From assembly GCF_000092125.1 (NCBI RefSeq), contig NC_014214.1, forward strand, positions 1-64,000: a stretch of 64,000 nucleotides of DNA, in the 5' to 3' direction. The translations under genes were made by a program, and so were the position numbers. Numbering within the stretch: the stretch's first letter is position 1; the number at the start of each line of letters is the position of its first letter. Below the pieces are notes generated by a model, which did no database searches, had not been told where the DNA came from, and saw only the letters and a list, made by a program, of their open reading frames with translations. Below are positions 36,861 to 44,554 of this stretch, in pieces. The DNA comes from Allomeiothermus silvanus DSM 9946 (GTDB taxonomy: Bacteria > Deinococcota > Deinococci > Deinococcales > Thermaceae).

Positions 36861-37549
36861 ACCTGCTGAAACAGGCCTACCGCCTGCTGGACTCGATTCT
36901 GGTCGGGGAGTACGGTCTGCTGACCCGCTGTAGCGGGGTCATGCTCATGCTGAGCAAGGACTTCCCCGACGGAACCGCCTGGACCAACCAGCTCTCCGCC
37001 GACGAGGTGGAGGAGATCGCCCAGCTGCTCCGCTCGGAGCCCAACCCGCCCTGGCTTACCGACCGTCCCGACGCTTTCCTGGCGGCGGGGGTAGAACCCC
37101 GGGGGCACCGGGTGGTCGCCTGGGGGATACGCAAAGGCGAGCAGCTAATCCCCGAAGGCTGGTCGGTCTGGCTGGGGGGCGAACGGTTGCCGGTGAGCCT
37201 GGCTACCCGGGCGGCCAACTTCGCTCAGCACATCATCGAGGAGATGATGCGCCAGGGGGCGATCAAACCCGTGCGTGCCCCGCTGCACTTCGGCTGGCAG
37301 GAGGAGGCCCTGGACAGTTTGCAGTTTTGCGCTATGAGCGCCCTCAACGAGGGCATACCCTTCCCCGAGGCGGAGGTACGGCGGCTGCTGGAGGCCGCGC
37401 TGGAGCGGCGGGGGTTCGGCTTCGTGTTGAGGGAGGAGCACCTGATCTGGCTGGTCGTCGAGGCCACCCCGGAAGGGTTCCGGGTAGTCAGCCTCTCGCA
37501 GCAGCCGGGGAGCGCGGGCCTGGGCTTTGGAGTGATCGCCCAGGCTTGA
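36857..37549 (+). CDS. hypothetical protein, GTG start
   Basis: Protein of 230 residues, no recognised domain. It starts at GTG 36857, overlapping the preceding TGA (GTGA), so it is translationally coupled to the primase-like gene. Features: MNLLKQAYRLLDSILVGEYG, a central AWGIRKGEQLIPEGWSVWLG strand region, helices ATRAANFAQHIIEEMMRQG. Cytoplasmic. May work with the primase-like protein. Confidence 0.65.
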   Translation: MNLLKQAYRLLDSILVGEYGLLTRCSGVMLMLSKDFPDGTAWTNQLSADEVEEIAQLLRSEPNPPWLTDRPDAFLAAGVEPRGHRVVAWGIRKGEQLIPEGWSVWLGGERLPVSLATRAANFAQHIIEEMMRQGAIKPVRAPLHFGWQEEALDSLQFCAMSALNEGIPFPEAEVRRLLEAALERRGFGFVLREEHLIWLVVEATPEGFRVVSLSQQPGSAGLGFGVIAQA

Positions 37550-37559
37550 GGAGAAGGCC

Positions 37560-38126
37560 ATGAAGAAGCGTCCTGATCAGTGGATTGTCCTGGTGGTGGG
37601 GGCGCTGGCCATGGCGCTTGTCTGGCTGTGGCCGAGCCCCATCCCGCCAGAGGGAACCGCGGTGGAGCGCCACCCGCTGGCGCTGGGGCCTTCGGATAAG
37701 CCCGCTCTGGTCCTCTTCAGCTGGTGGGGGTGTCCCCACTGCCAGCGGATGTGGGCGGAGTACGGTCCCCGGTTGGTGGAGCGGGCCCAACGCGGGGAGA
37801 TCCGGCTGGTGTTTCGCCCCATCGCCCGCAACCGCAGCGAGGCTTTGGTCAGCGCCTTTTTGTACTGCCAGCCTCCCCGAGATGCCTTTTTGAGCATAGG
37901 AGACTACTTTGCCATGAGCGCTTTACCCGAAGCCACCCTGCGCGAGCAGGAGAGCACCCGACCCTTGTTGCGCTGCGCGGACAGCGCGGCGACCCGCGCC
38001 CGCCTGAGCGACGACAATGAGGCCGTAACCCGTTGGCGTATCGAGTACACCCCTACCCTGTTTGCCGAGGGAAGGCGGGTAAAGGTTGAGGCAATGGAGG
38101 CTGTACTGGCCTCGTGGGGGCAGTGA
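37560..38126 (+). CDS. membrane-anchored DsbA/DsbG-like thiol oxidoreductase
   Basis: Protein of 188 residues. Residues 8-27 form a signal anchor (WIVLVVGALAMALVWLW). The thioredoxin-type site FSWWGCPHCQRMW (CPHC, as in DsbA) follows, and a cis-Pro region EYTPTLFAEGR lies near the end. It would form or isomerise disulfides outside the membrane, probably in the pilus proteins encoded next (several contain cysteine pairs). ATG 37560 has GGAGAAGG upstream, and the stop overlaps the pilB start (TGATG). Confidence 0.85.
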   Translation: MKKRPDQWIVLVVGALAMALVWLWPSPIPPEGTAVERHPLALGPSDKPALVLFSWWGCPHCQRMWAEYGPRLVERAQRGEIRLVFRPIARNRSEALVSAFLYCQPPRDAFLSIGDYFAMSALPEATLREQESTRPLLRCADSAATRARLSDDNEAVTRWRIEYTPTLFAEGRRVKVEAMEAVLASWGQ

Positions 38127-40624
38127 TGCAGCTACCCGACGAAAATCGCTTTTTCGATGTGCTGGTCAAGGAGTTGCGGGTCCTCCCGCCCTTGCGGGCC
38201 ACCGCCCAACGCAAGCACATCAAGGAGAGCGGCAAGCCGCTCATCGCGGGCTTGCTGGGGGCGCGGGTGCCTCCTTCCGCGATTGAAGAGGCGCTGTCGT
38301 TGCTGGGGTTTCCTCCCCTGGTGCTGCGCTCGGTGGACCGGGAGGTGCTCTCCCGCCACAGCCTGGAGGAGTGGGAACGGCGTCAGGCCATTCCCATCAC
38401 CCATGAGGGAGGGTTATGGGTGGCCACCAGCGAGCCCTTCGACCCCGACACCCAGGCCCTGGCTGCGGCCCTGGGAGCCGCAGGGGTGGGTTATGCCGCC
38501 CCGGAGGGGCTGATGGAGGTGCTGCGCGCGGAAGGAGCGCAGAAGCAGCCCCCCGCCCCACCGGTGGCGGTTGCGGCTGCTTCCCCTGCGACCCCGGCCA
38601 CCCCGAGCCGGGTGAGCCGGGTACTGAAGGCGGCGGGGCTTTCCCTGGCCGTACCGGAGGCGGCGGCTCACGACGTGGAGCAGTTTTTGGTCCAGCAGGG
38701 CCAGATCACCGAGCGGGTGCTCTACGCCGAGCTGGCCCGCGCCGCCGGATGCCCGCTGTGGACGGGTCTGGACGGCCTGATTCTGGAGCGTATGGAGCAC
38801 GAAGCCCTGCACCGCCTCAAGCTGCTGCCGGTGCGGCGGGGGGGAGAGGGCTGGTACGTGAGCCCCCGGGCCTTTGTGGAGGAGGAGATCCGCGAGGCCG
38901 GGCTGGAACCCCGCCCGGTGGCCCTGATCTACCCCGAGATCTGGCAGATGGCCTACCGCTCGGCCCAGCGGGGCGCTCCCCCTACGGGCAAACCCAAGAG
39001 CGCCCTGGAAGCCCTGTACCGCCAGGGACGCATCGAGCGGGCCTTTTTCGAGCAGCACCAGAACGATCCCAAGCGGGCCGAAGCCCTGCTGCTGGCCCAG
39101 GGCACCGTCAGCGAGGAACAGCTCACCGAGGCCCGGGCGCAGGTGCTGGGAATGCCCTACATCGACCTTATCAACCAGCCGCCGGACCCGGCGGTGCGCA
39201 AGCGCATCTCCGACGCCCACACCCTCTCCATGCGGGCCATCCCGCACCACATCAACGAGGCGGGCGAACTCATCGTGGTGGTCTCCGACCCCGAGGACAT
39301 CCAACGCAACGACGAACTCAAGATGCTGCTGCGCAACATCCCCTTGCGGCTGGCCCTGGCCTCTCCCAGCGCCATCCAGCGGGTCATCACCCGCACCTAT
39401 GGCCAGCAGCGGGACCTGCAAGAGGTCACCGCCATGCTGGGGGGCGAGGAGGGCCCCACCGAGAGCCTGGAAGTCGAAGGGGGGGCCCTGGACCGGCTGG
39501 TGGGATCGTTCATCCGCGAGGCCATCCTGAGCGACGCCTCCGACATCCACGTGGAGACCCACAAGACCCAGGGGGTGGTGCGGATGCGCCGGGACGGGCT
39601 GCTCTACGAGTACACCACCCTGCCCCTGCGCTCCACCCCGGCGGTTATCCAGAAGATCAAGGTCAAGGCTAACCTGGACATCGCCGAGCGCCGCCGCCCC
39701 CAGGATGGCCGTTTCCGCTTCAAGGAGCAGGGCCTGGAGGCCAACATCCGGGTTTCGACGGTGCCGGGCATGTACGGGGAGAAAGCCGTGCTGCGTCTGC
39801 TCAAAAGCGAGGGGCTAGTTCCCCAGATCACCGATCTGGGCTTCCAGCCCGACACCCTGGAGCTGCTGCGCCGGATCGTGCGCAGGCCGTATGGGCTGTT
39901 CCTGATCACCGGGCCTACCGGCTCCGGTAAAACCCGCACCGGCATCTCCATCCTGGGGGAACTCTCCCGCCCGGAGGTCAACGTGCTCACCGTAGAGGAC
40001 CCGGTCGAGTACGAAATCCCCGGCATCACCCAGGTGCAGGTCAACCCCCAGGCCGGGGTCAAGTTTGTCGACGTTCTGCGGGCGTTTTTGCGCCAGGACC
40101 CGGACATCATCTACGTGGGCGAGATCCGGGACCGGGAGACCGCTCAGGTGGCGGTGCAGGCCGCCTTTACCGGCCACCTGGTCATCGCTACTTTGCACAC
40201 CAACGACGCCCCCAGCAGCGCGACCCGGCTGATGGACCTGGGGGTGGACCCGGCCAACGTCTCGGCGGCCTTGCTGGGGGTGCTGGCCCAGCGTCTGGTA
40301 CGCAAGGTCTGCCCCCACTGTTCCACCCCTGACCTGGAGGAGCGCAGTTCCCGGATGCTGGGCCGCCCGCTCGTCGAGGCGCTTTTGCCCAACCCCCAGG
40401 GCTGCCGCCACTGCTACCACGGGTACGCGGGCCGCACCGGCATCTTCGAGTTGATGGAGGTGACCCGGGAGATGCAGAGCCTGCTGGCCCAGAACCCTCC
40501 CACCGACCGTATCCGCGAGGCCGCCCGGGCCGCCGGGATGCGCACGCTCATGGAGGACGGGATCCTCAAAGTCGAGGGGGGCATCACCACCGCGGAGGAA
40601 GTCTTGGCCAAGACCATGGCCTGA
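38126..40624 (+). CDS. pilB: type IV pilus assembly ATPase PilB (Thermus PilF type)
   Basis: Protein of 832 residues, long because three GSPII-type N-terminal domains precede the ATPase, as in Thermus PilF. Walker A ITGPTGSGKTRTG (near 594), Asp box VLTVEDPVEYEIPGITQVQV, Walker B DIIYVGEIRDRETAQVAVQA, His box LVIATLHTNDAPSSATRL. A four-cysteine zinc site, VCPHCSTPD ... GCRHCYHGY, lies near 730-765. It powers pilus extension from the cytoplasmic side of the inner membrane and may sense c-di-GMP through its N-terminal domains. ATG 38126 overlaps the preceding stop. Confidence 0.93.
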   Translation: MQLPDENRFFDVLVKELRVLPPLRATAQRKHIKESGKPLIAGLLGARVPPSAIEEALSLLGFPPLVLRSVDREVLSRHSLEEWERRQAIPITHEGGLWVATSEPFDPDTQALAAALGAAGVGYAAPEGLMEVLRAEGAQKQPPAPPVAVAAASPATPATPSRVSRVLKAAGLSLAVPEAAAHDVEQFLVQQGQITERVLYAELARAAGCPLWTGLDGLILERMEHEALHRLKLLPVRRGGEGWYVSPRAFVEEEIREAGLEPRPVALIYPEIWQMAYRSAQRGAPPTGKPKSALEALYRQGRIERAFFEQHQNDPKRAEALLLAQGTVSEEQLTEARAQVLGMPYIDLINQPPDPAVRKRISDAHTLSMRAIPHHINEAGELIVVVSDPEDIQRNDELKMLLRNIPLRLALASPSAIQRVITRTYGQQRDLQEVTAMLGGEEGPTESLEVEGGALDRLVGSFIREAILSDASDIHVETHKTQGVVRMRRDGLLYEYTTLPLRSTPAVIQKIKVKANLDIAERRRPQDGRFRFKEQGLEANIRVSTVPGMYGEKAVLRLLKSEGLVPQITDLGFQPDTLELLRRIVRRPYGLFLITGPTGSGKTRTGISILGELSRPEVNVLTVEDPVEYEIPGITQVQVNPQAGVKFVDVLRAFLRQDPDIIYVGEIRDRETAQVAVQAAFTGHLVIATLHTNDAPSSATRLMDLGVDPANVSAALLGVLAQRLVRKVCPHCSTPDLEERSSRMLGRPLVEALLPNPQGCRHCYHGYAGRTGIFELMEVTREMQSLLAQNPPTDRIREAARAAGMRTLMEDGILKVEGGITTAEEVLAKTMA

Positions 40625-40648
40625 CGAAGACACGGAAAGGAGAAACGT

Positions 40649-41782
40649 ATGACCACTCGAGGTACAGCCAGCGTAGCGTTCACGGACCTGCTGTTGCAGG
40701 CCATGGACATGGAAGCCAGCGACGTCATCCTCAAGCCGGGGATGGCCCCGATTGCCCGGGTACACGGGGAGCTGCGCCCGATCCCCTGGACCGAGCGGGA
40801 GTACTTCCAGGGCAACGAGATCGAGGACGCCATCCGGGCCCTGCTCAACCTGGGCGACAGCGAAAGCCCCCTGGGGCAGCGGCATCCGATGGAGAACGAG
40901 CGGGAGATCCGCTGGAAAGAACAGAAAAGCCTGGACTTTAGCTTCTACCTGCGTCGAGCGGGCCGCTTCCGCGTGCACGTGTACATGGACCGGGGCCGCT
41001 GGTGCGCGGTGATCCGCACCATTCCCTCGGAGATCCGCTCCCTGGAGGAGCTGGGCTTGCCGGAGCAGCTCTTCGATCTGGTGCAAAAGCCCCGGGGGTT
41101 GTTTCTGGTGACCGGGCCTACCGGATCGGGCAAGTCCACCACCCTCAACACCCTGGTGGACTTCCTCAACCAGCACTTCGCCAAGCACATCGTCACCATC
41201 GAGGACCCCATCGAGTTCCACCACGTCGATAAGCGGTCGGTGATCTCCCAGCGCGAGGTGGGCGGGGACACCATCAGCTTCAAACAGGCCCTGAAGGACG
41301 CTTTGCGGGAGAACCCCGACGTGATCCTGGTGGGGGAGATGCGCGACCTGGAGACCATCGCGGCGGCCCTGACCGCCGCCGAGACCGGCCACCTGGTCAT
41401 GGGCACGCTGCACACCAAAGGGGCTCCCGACACCATCTCGCGCATCCTGGACGCTTTCCCGCCGGAACAGCAGGCCCAGGTGGCGGTGCAGCTGGCCTCC
41501 AACCTGGTGGGGGTGGTCAGCCAGCAGCTGGTTCCCCGGGCCGATAAGCCGGGGCGGATTGCGGCCTACGAGCTGCTGATCAACAACCCCGCCGTGGCCA
41601 ACAACATCCGCGAACGCAAGGGGGCCAACGAGATGCGCTCCAACCTCTCCACCGCCCGCGAGGTCTTCGTCCAGATGGACGCCAGCCTGGCCAACCTGGT
41701 GAAGCGGGGGATCATCAGCCTGGCGGCAGCCGAGGCACGCGCTTATGAACCCAAGGAAATCCACCGACTCATCAACCTCTAA
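40649..41782 (+). CDS. pilT: type IV pilus retraction ATPase PilT
   Basis: Protein of 377 residues. N-terminal PAS-like part (TDLLLQAMDMEASDVILKPG), Walker A VTGPTGSGKSTTLN (near 156), Asp box VTIEDPIEFHH, Walker B DVILVGEMRDLETIAAAL, His box TGHLVMGTLHTKGAPDTISR and ILDAFPPEQQAQVAVQLASN. The family's AIREHREG-type C-terminal motif is replaced by RERKGANEMRSNL. It would depolymerise the pilus, enabling twitching or DNA uptake. SD AGGAGAAACG before ATG 40649. The 3' end overlaps pilM-N by 38 bp. Confidence 0.92.
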   Translation: MTTRGTASVAFTDLLLQAMDMEASDVILKPGMAPIARVHGELRPIPWTEREYFQGNEIEDAIRALLNLGDSESPLGQRHPMENEREIRWKEQKSLDFSFYLRRAGRFRVHVYMDRGRWCAVIRTIPSEIRSLEELGLPEQLFDLVQKPRGLFLVTGPTGSGKSTTLNTLVDFLNQHFAKHIVTIEDPIEFHHVDKRSVISQREVGGDTISFKQALKDALRENPDVILVGEMRDLETIAAALTAAETGHLVMGTLHTKGAPDTISRILDAFPPEQQAQVAVQLASNLVGVVSQQLVPRADKPGRIAAYELLINNPAVANNIRERKGANEMRSNLSTAREVFVQMDASLANLVKRGIISLAAAEARAYEPKEIHRLINL

Positions 41783-43274
41783 GTCGCGCCTGGGGATCTG
41801 GCTCACCCCCTATCACCTGCGCCTGCTGTGGCGGCAGGACGGGCAGGTGGCCGGGACCGCCTGGAAGCCGCTGAACCCCAACTGGATGCGCGGGGGGGAG
41901 GTGCTGGACCCGAGCCACCTGGGCCAGGCGCTAGGGGAGGTGCTGCGCGAGGTGGGCTACCGGGGGCGGGGGGAGGTGACCTGGTTTCTGCCCCCGGAAC
42001 TGATGTCGCTGCGGGTCAGCGAGGCCCCGGCCCTGGAGGGGGAATACCTGCAAAAGGCCCTGCTCCTGGAAGCGGAGCGGCTGCCCCCGGACCGCTCCGA
42101 ACCCTCTTTCCCCCGCCTCAGCCTGCATCCCGCTCCCAACGGGCGCCGCCAGGCGGTGTTGGGCAAGGTCTTCGCCTCCACCCTCACCACCCTGCAAAAG
42201 CTCACCCAGGATCACGGTTTGCGCCTGTGGGATCTGGAGCAGGCCGGGCAGGCCGTGGCCATCCGCCACGCCAGCCGACAAAACGTCCAGGGTCTGTGGG
42301 CCCTGCTGCACCTGGAACCCGGCAACAGCAGCCTGGTGTTCTTCTGGAACGGGGAGCTGGTGCGCTCGCGCAGCCTGGTGGACCTGCTGGACCCCTGGAT
42401 GCGTCAGACTCGGGGAGAAAGCGCTCTGCTCGAGGTCCTGCTCAGCGGCGGCTCGCTGGAGAGCGAAGAGGTCCTGGGGCGGATCACCCAGGCCATGGAA
42501 GAAACCCTTCAGCGCATCGTCCAGGACGATTTATCCACCGCTTTGACCAAGGCCGCCAACGAGCAGGCCCTCTCCCGGCTGTACGTCTCCGGCCTGGGGG
42601 CGCTGGACCCAGGGCTGCGCCAGCAGCTGGTGGAGAGCTACTACTTCGAGGTGGTCTGCCTCGACGAGGGGCTTCCCGATGGGGCCATGTACGCCCCGAT
42701 GGCCGCGGCGCTGGAGGGGGAGCGGGTCAGCCGCTTCCCCCTGGCCGGGGAGCGCAAGGAGTGGGACCGCAGGTTGCGGCCCATCCTGATGGGGAGCCTG
42801 GGCGTCGCCGCGGCCCTTTCGCTGGCCGGCTTCCTCTACTCGCTCTCGCTGGGCAGCCAGATCGCTGCCGTGAACGCCGAGATCGCCCGCCTTAAACCCG
42901 AGGAGGAGCGGAACAAGGCCCTGACCGCCTCCATCAAGGTCCTGGAGGGCAAGGTCACCGCGCTGGAGGCCTTGCAGCCGGTGGACTGGTCGCGGGAGAT
43001 GGCCCCGCTTCTGGCCGGATTGCCCGCCGATGGGGGGCGGCTGGGAGTGGGGTTGGAACGGTTGGGGGTGCTTTCCGACGCTCAGTTCTACCGCTATTCC
43101 CTGGAAGGGGCGGCGCTCAGCCAGCAGGCTTTGGAGGAGTTTTTGCGCTACTGGGAAAACCGCGAAACCCGCAGTGTGAGCCTCAATCACTGGGACAAAA
43201 AAGACGGGGTGTACGAGTTTACGGCCAGCGTCAGCCAGCGCCGGGGGGTGGGGGATGAGCGCTCTGAGCGTTGA
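41745..43274 (+). CDS. PilM-PilN fusion protein
   Basis: Protein of 509 residues. The first 335 residues have the actin-like PilM pattern (SRLGIWLTPYHLRLLWRQDG, EYLQKALLLEAERLP, LAALLHLEPG-type ALLHLEPGNSSLVFFWNGEL). A single hydrophobic span (LMGSLGVAAALSLAGFLYSL, near 350) is followed by a coiled coil and a small periplasmic domain as in PilN. In most T4P systems PilM and PilN are separate and PilN's short tail binds PilM; here they are one chain. It links PilB/PilT to the PilO-PilP-secretin stack. Confidence 0.8.
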   Translation: MNPRKSTDSSTSKSRLGIWLTPYHLRLLWRQDGQVAGTAWKPLNPNWMRGGEVLDPSHLGQALGEVLREVGYRGRGEVTWFLPPELMSLRVSEAPALEGEYLQKALLLEAERLPPDRSEPSFPRLSLHPAPNGRRQAVLGKVFASTLTTLQKLTQDHGLRLWDLEQAGQAVAIRHASRQNVQGLWALLHLEPGNSSLVFFWNGELVRSRSLVDLLDPWMRQTRGESALLEVLLSGGSLESEEVLGRITQAMEETLQRIVQDDLSTALTKAANEQALSRLYVSGLGALDPGLRQQLVESYYFEVVCLDEGLPDGAMYAPMAAALEGERVSRFPLAGERKEWDRRLRPILMGSLGVAAALSLAGFLYSLSLGSQIAAVNAEIARLKPEEERNKALTASIKVLEGKVTALEALQPVDWSREMAPLLAGLPADGGRLGVGLERLGVLSDAQFYRYSLEGAALSQQALEEFLRYWENRETRSVSLNHWDKKDGVYEFTASVSQRRGVGDERSER

Positions 43275-43833
43275 CCTGAAAAAGCTCCCCAAAAGCTCCC
43301 TCAAGCTGGTGGGGATGGGCCTGTTGCTGCTGGCCTGGATAGGGCTGCTGGCCTGGCAGGTGGGCGGGATTTCCCAGCGCCAGCAGGAACTCGCTGCCGC
43401 CCAGGCGGAGCAGCAGCGCCTGGAGGGGGTGCGGGTGCAGAACCAGTCCCTGGAGGAGCGCCTGAAGGCGCTGAGCCAGCGCTGGGAGGCCCAGCGGGTG
43501 CGCCTGCCTCCCAGCGAGGACTACGCCGGGCTGGTACGCCTGATCGGCGACCAGAGCCGGGCGCTGGGGGTGGAGGTGGGGGCGTTGAACCCGGTGGTGG
43601 TGCAGGGAAAGTCGGCCTTCCCCTACCTCAGCACCCCGCTCGAGCTATCCGGCCCGTTCCCTAAAGTTCTGGCTCTCATGAACGCCCTTCAGCAGCAGGG
43701 GAGGGCGATTATCCTGAAGGAAGTGACGGTAGCGCTTGAGGAGGCAGGTAATGTCCGCGCGAAAATGGTTCTCGAGGCCTACTACGAAAAAGGCGACCTC
43801 CCCCCCGCCCATCCGCCCGCCCGCCAGCCCTGA
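43255..43833 (+). CDS. pilO: PilO-like alignment protein
   Basis: Protein of 192 residues: one span (LVGMGLLLLAWIGLLAWQVG), a coiled coil (RQQELAAAQAEQQRLEGVRV), and a ferredoxin-like domain (LPPSEDYAGLVRLIGDQSRA, TPLELSGPFPKVLALMNAL). PilO pairs with PilN in the periplasm. The start ATG 43255 overlaps the pilM-N end by 20 bp and the 3' end overlaps the next gene by 83 bp. Identity rests on layout and position. Confidence 0.82.
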   Translation: MSALSVDLKKLPKSSLKLVGMGLLLLAWIGLLAWQVGGISQRQQELAAAQAEQQRLEGVRVQNQSLEERLKALSQRWEAQRVRLPPSEDYAGLVRLIGDQSRALGVEVGALNPVVVQGKSAFPYLSTPLELSGPFPKVLALMNALQQQGRAIILKEVTVALEEAGNVRAKMVLEAYYEKGDLPPAHPPARQP

Positions 43834-44554
43834 CCGGCGGCGCCGGCTCTGGGCGGCCCTGGCCGGGGCGGTCCTGGTGGGGGCCGTTCTGGTCGGGTGG
43901 AGCTTTCGTCCGGTAGCCCTTCCGACACCGCCCTCGTCGAGCCCGCTCCCCCTGGGTGAACGCTCGCAGAGCGTCCCGAAGGGGATCGTCCCCCCGGGTG
44001 AACCGGCTGTGTCCGTCCCGACAGGGGATCGTCCCCCGGTTGTACGGGTTGTGCCCGTCCCGACAGGGGATCGTCCCCCGGAGCCGGTGGTGCGGGTAAC
44101 CCCAACCCCGAGCGTCCCGGCCCCGGTCGCCACCCCCCCACAGCAGGACACCGGCACCGACCCCTTCCGGGCCTACAGGCAGATCGTGGGGGCCGTACCC
44201 CCCCGTGCGGTTCCTACTCCTCGCCCGCTGGCGGCCCAGACCCAGACCCTTCCCCCGCCGCCGGTCGCCCCGCTGCCGGCCCTGCCGGCTCCCCCCACGG
44301 TCCCCGCGCTCGCTCCATCGGCTCCTAAACCCCGACCCCTCACCTTGCGGGAGCGGCTCCAGGCCTCCGGCTGGACGGCCCTGGCGGTGGGGGTGGGAGC
44401 GGAGCCGGCTGTCCTGCTGAGCCACCGGGGGGAGCGGGGGCTATACCGGGTCGGGGAGACCCTGGAAGAGCGCATCCGCATCGAACGTATAGAGAGCAAC
44501 CGTGTGATCCTGGCCCGGGATGATGAACGGGCAGCGTTGGAGGTTTTGCCTTGA
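43751..44554 (+). CDS. PilP-like pilus protein with repeat-expanded Pro-rich linker
   Basis: Protein of about 267 residues: basic N-terminus, one span (LWAALAGAVLVGAVLVGWSF), a 150-residue Pro-rich linker with PTGDRPP units, and a small C-terminal domain (LYRVGETLEERIRIERIESN, RVILARDDERAALEVLP) like the PilP/GspC HR domain that docks on the secretin. It is placed between pilO and pilQ where PilP (or Thermus PilW) is expected. The linker is built partly from a DNA repeat also found in pilQ. Confidence 0.72.
   Translation: MSARKWFSRPTTKKATSPPPIRPPASPDRRRRLWAALAGAVLVGAVLVGWSFRPVALPTPPSSSPLPLGERSQSVPKGIVPPGEPAVSVPTGDRPPVVRVVPVPTGDRPPEPVVRVTPTPSVPAPVATPPQQDTGTDPFRAYRQIVGAVPPRAVPTPRPLAAQTQTLPPPPVAPLPALPAPPTVPALAPSAPKPRPLTLRERLQASGWTALAVGVGAEPAVLLSHRGERGLYRVGETLEERIRIERIESNRVILARDDERAALEVLP
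43954..44081 (+). repeat. coding repeat family, pilP part
   Basis: Three units with core (ACA)GGGGATCGTCCC and GGTGAAC flanks, encoding PTGDRPP-like peptides. Same family as at 44923-45045. Confidence 0.85.
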
